From assembly GCF_000816245.1 (NCBI RefSeq), contig NZ_CP007769.1:714464-778463 (forward strand): DNA of 64,000 bases, written 5' to 3'. Numbering within the stretch: position 1 is the stretch's first letter; each line of letters starts with the position of its first letter. Source of the stretch: Campylobacter sp. RM16704 (GTDB lineage: Bacteria; Campylobacterota; Campylobacteria; Campylobacterales; Campylobacteraceae). Under the pieces are notes generated by a model, which worked only from the letters and a program-made list of their open reading frames with translations, ran no database searches and was not told the DNA's origin. Both the position numbers and the translations under genes were made by a program. This document shows, in pieces, positions 54,711-62,855 of the stretch.

Positions 54711-55933
54711 AACTCATTCTCCAAATTTGCTAATTTTATATTTTTAGTATCTTTATTTTCTAAATTTTTATAAAAAATCTCTTCTTTTTGTATCTCATCT
54801 TCACCTATACACAAAAAGATTTTAGCATTAGCATTATCTGCTTGGTTTAAATGCTTTGCAAGTTTTTTTGCTTCATAGCTTAAATATACTTTATGTTTTT
54901 TTCTTAAAGTATTTGCTAATTTAAAAATAGTATCTATATAAGCTTCATCCATAGCACAAAGATAAATTCCTTCTCTTGATTTTACACTTTGTTTTTGCTC
55001 TAAAATAGCCATAATTCTTTCTATACCCATAGCAAAACCCACGCCATGACCACTTTTGCCATCTAAGTATTCAATCAATCTATCATATCTTCCACCACCT
55101 GCTACAGCAGCTTTTGCACCGATTTCATCACTAACAAACTCAAATGCACTTTTAGAGTAATAATCAAGCCCGCGCACTAATTTCTCATCACATTCAAACT
55201 CAACATCATTTTCTTTTAAAAGTTTTTGTAATTTTTCATAATCTTTTTTACAGCAAGGACATAAATTTTCACTTAGTTTTGGAGCATTTTCGATTAAACT
55301 TTGACAATGATCATTTTTACAATCAAGCACTCTAATAGGATTTAAGTCTTTTCTTCTTAAGCAATCCTCACAAAAACCTTCTTTAGAATTTAAAAAAGCT
55401 ATGAGTTTTTCTTTATACACACCCATACATTCTTTACAGCCTAAAGAATTAATTTTCAAGCTTGTGTGAATTTCTAAGCGTTTAAAAATTTCATTTAGCA
55501 TTAAGATAATACTTGCGTCCTCATACACACTTGCTATACCAAAGCTTTCTACACCAAATTGATGAAATTCACGCAATCTTCCTTTTTGTGGTCTTTCATA
55601 GCGAAACATAGAGCCATGATAAAACCATCTTTTAACACTTTGAGCCTTATCCATTTTAGCTTCTATATATGATCTTACCACCCCAGCTGTCCCTTCAGGC
55701 CTTAAGCACACTTCATTGCCTGCTTTATCGATAAATTCATACATTTCTTTACCGACTATATCAGAGCTTTCTCCAACACTTCTTTTAAAAAGTTTAGTTA
55801 GTTCTAAATGCGGACAATTGATGAAAGTAAATCCATAATTTTTAGCTACTTCTTCACAAGTTTTTACTACTTTTTCATAAAGCATTGCTTGATCATCTTG
55901 TAAATCTTTCATTCCTTTTAAAGCATTAATCAT
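54707..55933 (-). CDS. hisS: Histidyl-tRNA synthetase
   Basis: A 408-residue class II synthetase. Motif 1 region SSDIVGKEMYEF, motif 2 RYERPQKGRLREFHQFGVE near 112-130, HisA loop LVRGLDYYSKSAFEF near 258-272 and motif 3 GVGFAMGIERI near 296-306. A Cys-rich insertion (CEDCLRR, CKNDHCQ, CPCCKKD, about 170-230) suggests a zinc site, as in related epsilonproteobacterial enzymes. It overlaps tmk by 8 bases. Confidence 0.94.
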   Translation of the reverse strand: MINALKGMKDLQDDQAMLYEKVVKTCEEVAKNYGFTFINCPHLELTKLFKRSVGESSDIVGKEMYEFIDKAGNEVCLRPEGTAGVVRSYIEAKMDKAQSVKRWFYHGSMFRYERPQKGRLREFHQFGVESFGIASVYEDASIILMLNEIFKRLEIHTSLKINSLGCKECMGVYKEKLIAFLNSKEGFCEDCLRRKDLNPIRVLDCKNDHCQSLIENAPKLSENLCPCCKKDYEKLQKLLKENDVEFECDEKLVRGLDYYSKSAFEFVSDEIGAKAAVAGGGRYDRLIEYLDGKSGHGVGFAMGIERIMAILEQKQSVKSREGIYLCAMDEAYIDTIFKLANTLRKKHKVYLSYEAKKLAKHLNQADNANAKIFLCIGEDEIQKEEIFYKNLENKDTKNIKLANLENEL

Positions 55934-56510
55934 CTATAAAATCCTTAATTTTTTCATGTAAAATTTCAATACTTAATGATGCATCTAATTTTAAAATTTT
56001 TATATCTATCTTGGTTTTTAAAAACTCTAAAGTTTCTTCTAATGCATTTTGTATATTCAAAAAATATTCAATTCCTCTTTTCTCAATACTATCTAAATTC
56101 TTTCTAGAAAGTCTTTGCATAATAAGCTCTTTAGAACCATATAAAAAAACTACCTTTTGTGGAAATACTCCACCTGTAGCAAAAGTATTTAATTCAAATA
56201 AAGTTTTTAAATCAAAATCAAGTTTAGCATAAGCCATATTGGAGATAAAACTACGATCTGAAATGATAAGTTTGTTTTTATTTTGCACTAAATGCATATC
56301 AATTAAATTTGCTCTATCTGCTAAAAAAAGCAACAATTCAGCCTTTTTAGAAAATTGTATTTTACTTTCTAGCAAAATCTTTCTTAAATGCACCCCTAGC
56401 TCACTTCCACCAGGTTCTTTAGTAAAAATTGCATCATGGAAATATTTTTTTAAAAGCTCTATTTGTGTACTTTTACCAACACAATCAATTCCTTCAAAAG
56501 CTATATACAA
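55926..56510 (-). CDS. tmk: Thymidylate kinase
   Basis: A 194-residue dTMP kinase. P-loop FEGIDCVGKSTQ near 5-16, DRSFISNMAYA near 84-94 and a C-terminal helix-rich lid. The usual P-loop GSGKS reads CVGKS here. The start is a TTG with AAGGAG upstream; an alternative start is not obvious. Overlaps coaD by 10 bases. Confidence 0.92.
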   Translation of the reverse strand: MYIAFEGIDCVGKSTQIELLKKYFHDAIFTKEPGGSELGVHLRKILLESKIQFSKKAELLLFLADRANLIDMHLVQNKNKLIISDRSFISNMAYAKLDFDLKTLFELNTFATGGVFPQKVVFLYGSKELIMQRLSRKNLDSIEKRGIEYFLNIQNALEETLEFLKTKIDIKILKLDASLSIEILHEKIKDFIDD

Positions 56511-56980
56511 TCTTTCTCCTTTAATAAAGGTATAATTTCTTTTGGCACAAGTTTATCCACATCGCCATTATGCATACAAATAGATCTTACTATAGAACTA
56601 GAGATAAAAGAATTTTTTAAATTTGGCATAAGATAAATAGTTTCAAAATCTTCCCAAAGCATATGATTTGCATAACCAAGTTGCAATTCATATTCAAAAT
56701 CACTTACTGCTCTTAAACCCCTTATAATGATATTTATTTGTAAATTTTTAGCTAAATCTACTAACAAATTATCAAAAGTGATAATTCTAACATTTTTTAA
56801 ATCTTTTGTAGCAATTTTTACCATTTTTTCTCTATGTTCTAAACTAAACATGGGTCTTTTACTCTCACTCTTGGCTATAGCAACTACAACTTCTTCAAAC
56901 ATCTTACTAGCTCTAATGATTACATCTAAATGCCCATTTGTAATAGGATCAAAAGTTCCTGGGTATATGCAACTAGCCAT
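56501..56980 (-). CDS. coaD: Phosphopantetheine adenylyltransferase
   Basis: A 159-residue CoA-pathway nucleotidyltransferase. T/HxGH motif in YPGTFDPITNGHLDVI near 6-21 and ISSSIVRSI near 125-133. The start at 56980 (MASCIYPGTFDP) gives the family length; a longer frame to 57025 inside ubiX was rejected. Overlaps ubiX by 8 bases. Confidence 0.95.
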   Translation of the reverse strand: MASCIYPGTFDPITNGHLDVIIRASKMFEEVVVAIAKSESKRPMFSLEHREKMVKIATKDLKNVRIITFDNLLVDLAKNLQINIIIRGLRAVSDFEYELQLGYANHMLWEDFETIYLMPNLKNSFISSSIVRSICMHNGDVDKLVPKEIIPLLKEKDCI

Positions 56981-57557
56981 TTTGCCACCTTTGGTATAAA
57001 TTATGCTCAATGTTGGCAATATCAAGCCATTTACCTACAATAAATTCATATAATTTTTCTAAATTATCAACCTTAGCATAACTTGCCATTACAGGAGGTG
57101 CGATGATAACTCCATAATTAGAAAGCTTAGACATCTGCTCTAAATTTAAAGTAGAATAGGGCATTTCTCTGACTCCAAGTATAAGCCTTTTATGTTCCTT
57201 TAAAGCTACTCCTGCAGCCCTTGTAAGCAAAGTATCACCTATACCACAAGCTATTTTTGCCAAAGTATTGATAGAACAAGGTGTGATAAAAGTTGTATCT
57301 ATACCAAAAGATCCACTTGCTACATTTTGGCTGATATCTTCATTATCTAAAAAATTTACATGATCAAGTTCAAATTTATCTTTTATGTGTTGCAAAAAGT
57401 CTATATTTTCTAAAAGAGAATTTTCTTTTGCGAAGCTTATTTTTGCATTTTTGCTTATAATGGCATAAATTTGTCCTTTTTCTTTTAAATGTTTTAATAA
57501 TAAAAAACCAAGTTCACAAGAACTAGCCCCACTAATACCTACTAAAATTTTTCTCAT
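56973..57557 (-). CDS. ubiX: Flavin prenyltransferase UbiX
   Basis: A 194-residue flavoprotein that prenylates FMN to make the cofactor of UbiD decarboxylases. FMN-binding GISGASSCELGFLLLKHL near 7-24, SGSFGIDTTFITPCSINTLAKIA near 82-104 and REMPYSTLNLEQM near 135-147. The partner UbiD lies 20 kb away at 35334. Overlaps flgA and coaD. Confidence 0.94.
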   Translation of the reverse strand: MRKILVGISGASSCELGFLLLKHLKEKGQIYAIISKNAKISFAKENSLLENIDFLQHIKDKFELDHVNFLDNEDISQNVASGSFGIDTTFITPCSINTLAKIACGIGDTLLTRAAGVALKEHKRLILGVREMPYSTLNLEQMSKLSNYGVIIAPPVMASYAKVDNLEKLYEFIVGKWLDIANIEHNLYQRWQNG

Positions 57558-58216
57558 TTTAGCTCCACATAATTTTTACTAATGACTTTACCATGCACGA
57601 CTTTTCCATCTTTATTTTTAAGGCGAATTCTTTGGTTTAAATTCCCACTTTGTAAAGCTTTTAACTCTATAATCATACTTAAATCCCCATCTTTGATAAC
57701 CCCATAAACAGAATCATTTCTTTGTATAAGGGTTTTGGTTTTAAACATATTATATTTTAAAATCATATTTTCTCTTATATTACTTTTTGCTATTAAATTT
57801 GCAATTTCATCTTTTTTTAACACACCTTGTGGAGCTTTATCAAAAGGAATTTTTAAAATTTTAAAACTTGCAGGACTTAAGTTTTCATTACGCAAAATAG
57901 GACGCGTAGTCTGCAAAACTTCTAATTTTGCCTTTAAAAAATATTTAAAAAAGATATTTTTTTTAAACTGCTCTGGAGTTTTAAATTCGGCCTTAACAAA
58001 ACCATCAGCCCTATCAAAATTATGATTGCCTAGTTTTAAAAAAATGTATTGATTAAAATCTACAGGCAAGTTTGATTGAGTGTTAAGATCTAAAGAAATG
58101 ATTTCTAATTCTGGATAGTTTGTTTTAAATTCCTTAATTAAAGCTAATTTTACTTCATCAAAATTTGAAGCAAAGCTTAAAGTATAGAAAAATAGAAATA
58201 ATACAATATTTTTCAC
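57554..58216 (-). CDS. flgA: Flagellar P-ring assembly chaperone FlgA
   Basis: About 220 residues from the GTG at 58216, which has AAGG 11 bases upstream; the longer frame to 58261 would begin at or above the likely promoter. A signal peptide (VKNIVLFLFFYTLSFAS) leads to a periplasmic protein with a C-terminal SAF domain (ILRNENLSPASF, then VIKDGDLSMIIELKALQSGNLNQRIRLKNKDGK). It helps FlgI form the P ring. It is the first gene of the run to speA, overlapping ubiX by 4 bases. Confidence 0.9.
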   Translation of the reverse strand: MKNIVLFLFFYTLSFASNFDEVKLALIKEFKTNYPELEIISLDLNTQSNLPVDFNQYIFLKLGNHNFDRADGFVKAEFKTPEQFKKNIFFKYFLKAKLEVLQTTRPILRNENLSPASFKILKIPFDKAPQGVLKKDEIANLIAKSNIRENMILKYNMFKTKTLIQRNDSVYGVIKDGDLSMIIELKALQSGNLNQRIRLKNKDGKVVHGKVISKNYVELK

Positions 58217-58304
58217 AAGTAATATAACCTTATATAATAAAATCAAAAACTGATATATCATATCTAAAAAAGTTTGAATTTAGTTGAAAATTGGCAAAAT
58301 AAAT

Positions 58305-58318
58305 GGAATAAAATTTGC
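58305..58318 (+). promoter_or_regulatory. Sigma54 promoter (GG-N10-GC)
   Basis: TGGAATAAAATTTGCTT has GG at 58305-58306 and GC at 58317-58318, exactly 10 bases apart, with the TTGCTT -12 of Campylobacter RpoN promoters. It is 57 bases upstream of the next ATG. Confidence 0.75.
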
Positions 58319-58375
58319 TTGTAAAAATGCAAGATTGAAGATTGAGGGCAAAATCTAAATCTAAGGAATTGCATA

Positions 58376-59647
58376 ATGAGTATATTTAGTATAAATGATA
58401 ATTCCTCTTATGGTTCTATCATTTCACAAACAAAAGCAAATAAAGAAAATAAAACAAGTTCAAAAACAAATTTTGCAAATACTTTTGTTAAACAAAATGC
58501 TAGTAAATTAATTGAAATTCAAAGTAATAATACTCAAACATTAGCACTCAATGAAGCAATATTAAATCAAAATAGTATTAAAAGCGATTCTCCTAATTAT
58601 CATATATCAAGCGATTTTAAAAATTCTATTTATGCTTTAAAATATAGACAAGCTAATAATCCTGCTTCTATGGCTTATGGTTATAGTGTTGATTCTAGTG
58701 GCTATATGGGTAGTGATTTTAATAAAGCAGCGGGATTGCCTGAAGATTTTAAGATACATAAATCTACTTTAGATGAGTTGTATAGATACAATGAGGAAAA
58801 TTATTTTAGCACATCAAGTAAAACTTCATTGAGTGTAACTGGTGGTTACTATACAAATATAGATATGGCTGATACTATAAGACAATATTATTCTAAATTT
58901 GATCAAATCATAAATCATAGTTTTGAAAATTCTAATAAAACTAGTTTTAGTGTAGAAGATTTAAATTCTTTACCAAAAGGTTATAGCGTTTATGACACAA
59001 ATAACAATTTTGCTTCTTTAGAAAATTTAAATAAACAAACTATAACAAATTTTTATGATACACAAGAGCAATACAATACTATAGATAGCATAGGAATGCA
59101 AAATTCTATCAATACAGGATTAAAAAAATTAGATTTTTCCCCTGAAAGTATGGAAACTCAAATTTTAGATAGCGATATAGCAAAAGATACTTTTAATCCC
59201 GATATGTCTGTTTATCCAAAAAATGAAGATGGAAGCTATACTAAAGAAGCTTTATTTATGAGTTTTTTAAAATCTAGTGGTGGAACAATTTTAGAAGGTG
59301 GAAGCACCAAAGTCAATCCTAAAATTCAAGCATTTAAAGAAGCTATGGCAAAAGAAAGTTTTGATGGTTCTTTAGCCTCTTTAAATGATATTATGACAGG
59401 TAAAGTCGATTTTGCACAAATTTTAAAAGCACACGCTCAAGATGGCTGGCTTGATTCTAAAATTTATGCCAAAGAAAATAATATTGCTTGGCAAAATTCA
59501 AGCATAGGTTATGGTGGGGCTTGGTTTGATAATCAATTTAATCAAGCTAAAGCTAGTGGCTACTCTCCTAGCAATGAAAGTATAAATTCTTATGTAAATT
59601 CTGTAATGGATAAATTAAATAATATTTTAAATCAAACTAGGGCGTAA
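58376..59647 (+). CDS. Sigma54-dependent protein of unknown function, flagellar-coexpressed candidate
   Basis: A 423-residue Ser/Asn-rich soluble protein (MSIFSINDNSSYGSIISQTKANKENK) with no signal peptide, no membrane helix and no Cys. The polar, low-complexity N-terminus resembles substrates of the flagellar export apparatus, and the C-terminal half has more order (WQNSSIGYGGAWFDNQFNQ, NSVMDKLNNILNQTRA). A clean RpoN promoter precedes it with a TCTAAGGAA ribosome site. It is probably secreted or filament-associated; this is an inference, and no homologue is recognised. Confidence 0.8.
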   Translation: MSIFSINDNSSYGSIISQTKANKENKTSSKTNFANTFVKQNASKLIEIQSNNTQTLALNEAILNQNSIKSDSPNYHISSDFKNSIYALKYRQANNPASMAYGYSVDSSGYMGSDFNKAAGLPEDFKIHKSTLDELYRYNEENYFSTSSKTSLSVTGGYYTNIDMADTIRQYYSKFDQIINHSFENSNKTSFSVEDLNSLPKGYSVYDTNNNFASLENLNKQTITNFYDTQEQYNTIDSIGMQNSINTGLKKLDFSPESMETQILDSDIAKDTFNPDMSVYPKNEDGSYTKEALFMSFLKSSGGTILEGGSTKVNPKIQAFKEAMAKESFDGSLASLNDIMTGKVDFAQILKAHAQDGWLDSKIYAKENNIAWQNSSIGYGGAWFDNQFNQAKASGYSPSNESINSYVNSVMDKLNNILNQTRA

Positions 59648-59651
59648 TCTT

Positions 59652-59915
59652 TTAATTTATACCAAAATGATTTATTTCAAAAAATAAATGTTTTGGTATA
59701 TTTAATTTAAATTTTTTTAATTCTTTTTTTGGTGCTACAATTAAAGCATATCCACCTTTATTATATCTATCCCAAATGCTAAAAAATTCTCTTTTAGAAC
59801 TTATATACTCTCCATAGCTTGGATCAAATACTTGTAAATAACCCCCTTTATAATTAATAATTACCACAAAATGTGGAAAGCGTGGGTCGTTTTCAATTTT
59901 TAAAGTATTGGTATA
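59652..59915 (-). pseudogene. C-terminal remnant of a C39-type peptidase
   Basis: The minus-strand frame is open from 59915, just after a TAA at 59916-59918, to the stop at 59652. It reads ENDPRFPHFVVIINYKGGYL, then LQVFDPSYGEYISSKREF and GGYALIVAP. This is the His (HFVVI) and Asp (FDPS) half of a bacteriocin-processing-type C39 peptidase; the Cys-bearing N-terminal half is missing. The only start-like codon (GTG at 59867) would remove the catalytic His. A gene fragment is the best reading. Confidence 0.7.
59659..59699. terminator. Long AT-rich hairpin after the 423-residue gene
   Basis: ATACCAAAA pairs with TTTTGGTAT, with an inner ATTTATT / AATAAAT stem, 12 bases after the stop at 59647. 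It overlaps the end of the C39 remnant and probably terminates both convergent reads. Confidence 0.55.
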
Positions 59916-59979
59916 TTAATAATGAATTATTGATAAAATCAAATATATTTTAATTTAAAAAATTTATACAAAAAATGGT

Positions 59980-59985
59980 CGATAT
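59980..59985 (+). promoter_or_regulatory. Sigma28 -10 element
   Basis: CGATAT, the Campylobacter FliA -10 core, lies 33 bases before the ATG at 60019 after an A/T-rich stretch with TTTAAAA at 59954-59960. The -35 is not decisive. Confidence 0.5.
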
Positions 59986-60018
59986 TTAAATAGACATTTA
60001 TGTAATAAGGATAACAAA

Positions 60019-60702
60019 ATGATAACATTTCCATTAAGCTCTTTTAATAAATATTTTGGGAAAAATCCATTAGAAACACTTAATAAAATAAAAAACGAAA
60101 TTGTAGAAAATAGAAATTCTAAACTTATAAAAAAACAAAGAGAAAAACTAGGTAATGATTTAATAGATTTATATAAAATTTCTAAAAAATTTAGTGATAA
60201 AATAGAATTACTTGAAGATTCAATAGAAGACAAGCTTAGAAAAAATGAATTATCAAAATTAGAAGTTGAAAATTTATACAAATGGATGGATGAAAACTCT
60301 AAATCACCCCATTGGTTAAGTATAAATGGAACAAGTTATGATGAAGCTTATGTTAAAATTTTTCATACAAGTAAAAGCATAAATGATTTTAAAGAAAAAT
60401 ACCTTGAGCTTCAAAAAACATACTCTGTTGATTTTAGTAAGAAAATCAACAGCTTTCAAGAAAATTCAGAAAAAAATAAAGAAAAACATTTCAAACCCAT
60501 ACAAGGCGAAAGCAAAAACAAAGAAACTTACAAAGGTAATAATATAAGAAATGAACTTGTAAAGAATCTTTTAAAAAATAAATTTAGCACAAATGGAGAG
60601 TTAGAAATTCTTTTTAATGTAAAATTTAGCAATGATATAGAAAAAGCTAATGATTTCCTTTCTCAAAACACTATGTTAAAAATTATAAATATTAAAGTCT
60701 GA
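60019..60702 (+). CDS. Unknown Lys/Asn-rich protein, sigma28-type promoter
   Basis: A 227-residue, strongly charged, mainly helical protein with no signal peptide, Cys or membrane segment. A central section (KWMDENSKSPHWLSINGTSYDEAYVKIFH, about 89-117) looks folded; the region about 150-175 is polar and disordered. AAGGATAA lies before the ATG. Cytosolic or flagellum-secreted by analogy with other sigma28 genes. Not recognised as a known family. Confidence 0.75.
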   Translation: MITFPLSSFNKYFGKNPLETLNKIKNEIVENRNSKLIKKQREKLGNDLIDLYKISKKFSDKIELLEDSIEDKLRKNELSKLEVENLYKWMDENSKSPHWLSINGTSYDEAYVKIFHTSKSINDFKEKYLELQKTYSVDFSKKINSFQENSEKNKEKHFKPIQGESKNKETYKGNNIRNELVKNLLKNKFSTNGELEILFNVKFSNDIEKANDFLSQNTMLKIINIKV

Positions 60703-60786
60703 ATTATTTCTTACTTAATTAAATCAATGAAAGTAATCATGGATTTTTAATAAAACTAAATTACAAAAATTCAATTTATAGAAAAA

Positions 60787-60861
60787 TGGAGCGGGAAACG
60801 AGATTCGAACTCGCGACCCCAACCTTGGCAAGGTTGTGCTCTACCCCTGAGCTATTCCCGC
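60787..60861 (-). tRNA. tRNA-Gly (GCC)
   Basis: The minus strand reads GCGGGAATAGCTCAGGGGTA ... with anticodon GCC in TTGCCAA, T arm GAGTTCGAATCTC and acceptor TTCCCGC, discriminator T and an encoded CCA. It is 75 nt long, with paired arms intact. It decodes glycine GGC/GGU. It lies in the gap between 60702 and 60969, inside the accessory cluster. Confidence 0.97.
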
Positions 60862-60922
60862 TTATCTTTAAAGTAGGGCGTGATTTTAACAAAAGTTTAT
60901 ATTAAAGTCAAGTGTATAAAAA

Positions 60923-60936
60923 GGAATATTTTTTGC
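60923..60936 (+). promoter_or_regulatory. Sigma54 promoter (GG-N10-GC)
   Basis: AAGGAATATTTTTTGCTT has GG at 60923-60924 and GC at 60935-60936, exactly 10 bases apart, with TTGCTT at -12. It is 32 bases before the ATG at 60969. Confidence 0.75.
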
Positions 60937-60968
60937 TTATAAATTTTTAAATCAAAAAAGGAGATTTC

Positions 60969-61265
60969 ATGTTAGTAAATGAAAAACAAAACACTTTAGC
61001 TTTAAATAATATGACAAAAATCAAAGAAAAAAATACTTCATCAGATGAATTTCAGGCTACTTTAAATGCTTTAAAAAATAAAGAAGAAAAAGAATATAAA
61101 AAAGAAAAAGGTGAAAATTTTAACAATACTGATTTAAATATTAAAAATGTCTCTAAAGATTTTAGTGTATATGCTTGGGGAAAATTTCGCCAAAACAAAT
61201 ATGAAAAAAATCAAGAAAATGTTATAAACAATCTATTTAAAACTTTAGATAAAGCAAGATTATGA
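60969..61265 (+). CDS. Small sigma54-dependent protein of unknown function
   Basis: A 98-residue hydrophilic protein (MLVNEKQNTLALNNMTKIKEK) with a charged, probably disordered middle (NKEEKEYKKEKGENFNN) and an ordered end (KDFSVYAWGKFRQNKYEKNQENVINNLFKTLDKARL). It has the composition of RpoN-controlled flagellar accessory proteins in Campylobacter. An AAAAGGAG site precedes the ATG. It overlaps the next gene by 4 bases. The family is not assigned. Confidence 0.8.
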   Translation: MLVNEKQNTLALNNMTKIKEKNTSSDEFQATLNALKNKEEKEYKKEKGENFNNTDLNIKNVSKDFSVYAWGKFRQNKYEKNQENVINNLFKTLDKARL

Positions 61266-61699
61266 AAATTTCTAATAACAATTTTGAAGAATTATTTTCA
61301 AATAACAATAAAGGACAAAATAAAAAATCTTCTTTGTATGATTTACCTTTTGATTATCTTTTAAAGCAAAATAAAAAACTTGCAGAAGATAAAATGAAAA
61401 AATACAAAGAAGAATTAGTTTTTAACAAAGAAACAAATCAGTTTGAAAAGAAAATAGTTTTAGATGAGCAAAGCTATAAAGAACAAATTAAAATCAAACT
61501 TGAAAAGAAAACAAAAGAAAATATCAATGAGCAAATAAACAATAAAATCACATCAAAAATAGAAAATATTAATCCTATGCAAACATCTAGCCTAGATAGC
61601 TTAAAATTTAGTACTAATTTTTGGCAGCTTAAAATAGAACAAAAGCAAAAAGAAAACAAAGATTTTAATGTATTTTCAGCACCACTAACTAATGATTGA
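61262..61699 (+). CDS. Lys/Asn-rich protein cotranscribed with the 98-residue gene
   Basis: A 145-residue highly charged helical protein (YDLPFDYLLKQNKKLAEDKMKKYKEE), possibly coiled coil, without Cys, signal or membrane segment. Translationally coupled (ATGA) to the gene above and thus under the same sigma54 promoter. Its last 11 bases overlap the 3' end of the convergent moeA. Function unknown. Confidence 0.75.
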   Translation: MKISNNNFEELFSNNNKGQNKKSSLYDLPFDYLLKQNKKLAEDKMKKYKEELVFNKETNQFEKKIVLDEQSYKEQIKIKLEKKTKENINEQINNKITSKIENINPMQTSSLDSLKFSTNFWQLKIEQKQKENKDFNVFSAPLTND

Positions 61700-62855
61700 T
61701 TTGTAAAATTTCAATTTCTTGATCTTTTTTATATTCTAATTTATCTTCTTTACTTATAAATATATGTGAATTTTCATATAATGGTTTTATCATACCTGAG
61801 CCAAATTTAGTTTGATTTGGTATAAAAATTTCTTGTGATAACTTTCCAAATGCAAAATCATTTCTTTTGCCTTTAAATTTCAAATCTTTTGCTAATTTTA
61901 CTTTTAAAAATGGTAATAAATTTAACCCGTAGAATAAATTTAAAATATTTCTAGCAAAAATATGTGTTGAGACTAAAGAAGCCAAAGGGTTTCCTGGTAA
62001 AGCCAAAAAAAGCATATTTTTTTTACTAAAAAGTTTTACATGCTTACAAAGCTTAGCATTGACTTTTTCAAAAATAGGGCTAAAATCACATTCAATTAAA
62101 GCTTGTTTGATAAAATCAGCCTCACCTATGCTAGCTCCACCACTACTTATAAGCATATCAAATTGTTTATTTTCTAAAAGCTTTTTATATGCATTTAAAT
62201 CATCTTTTATAAGCCCTAAATACTCAACATCAGCATAATCTTGCAAAATAGCATAAATTCCAAATGCATTTGCATTATATACGCTATATTCATCAGCATT
62301 TTCCCAAGGTTCTACAAGCTCATCTCCACTTGAAAAAATCCCAATATGCATTTTTTTAACCACTTTTAGCTCATAAATTCCTTGAGAAGCAAGCATAGCT
62401 ATCATGCCTGAAGTGATTTTTTGCCCCTTTTTAAACAAAAGCTCTCCAGACTTTGCTTCCTCGCCTTTAAAACGGATAGCATTGTTTTCTTTAGCATTTT
62501 TCGCATTGAGCTTTTCATCTTCAAGTAAAGCTTCTTCAAACATTAAAATAGTATTTGCATTTTGTGGAATTTTAGCTCCTGTCATAATTTTATAGCATTC
62601 ATTTTTAGCTAAAACATAATTATTTTTATCTCCTGCTAAAATACTTCCTTTTATCTTTAGTAATTCATTTTTGTCCGCATAATTTAGCGCATAACCATCT
62701 AGGGCAGAATTATCAAAAGCAGGTAAGTTTTTTTCAACAAAAACATCTTCATATAAAATACACCCCAAAGCTTGTGTTAAATTTACTCTTTGAAACTCAT
62801 TTTTTGCTTTGATTTGCTCTTTTAAAAACTCTAAAGTTGCAAAAATATCTCTCAT
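61689..62855 (-). CDS. moeA: Molybdopterin molybdenumtransferase MoeA
   Basis: A 388-residue enzyme that inserts molybdate into adenylated molybdopterin. [17 protein letters not shown] near 40-56, IMTGAKIP near 89-96, [20 protein letters not shown] near 171-190, [13 protein letters not shown] near 236-248 and [11 protein letters not shown] near 293-303. Needed for molybdoenzymes such as formate dehydrogenase and Nap. Overlaps murA by 4 bases. Confidence 0.94.
   Translation of the reverse strand: MRDIFATLEFLKEQIKAKNEFQRVNLTQALGCILYEDVFVEKNLPAFDNSALDGYALNYADKNELLKIKGSILAGDKNNYVLAKNECYKIMTGAKIPQNANTILMFEEALLEDEKLNAKNAKENNAIRFKGEEAKSGELLFKKGQKITSGMIAMLASQGIYELKVVKKMHIGIFSSGDELVEPWENADEYSVYNANAFGIYAILQDYADVEYLGLIKDDLNAYKKLLENKQFDMLISSGGASIGEADFIKQALIECDFSPIFEKVNAKLCKHVKLFSKKNMLFLALPGNPLASLVSTHIFARNILNLFYGLNLLPFLKVKLAKDLKFKGKRNDFAFGKLSQEIFIPNQTKFGSGMIKPLYENSHIFISKEDKLEYKKDQEIEILQINH

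Noticed and set aside
59964..60281. 105-codon minus-strand frame rich in Ser and Phe
   Set aside because: Typical antisense shadow of a Lys/Asn-rich gene; composition is that of reversed codons.
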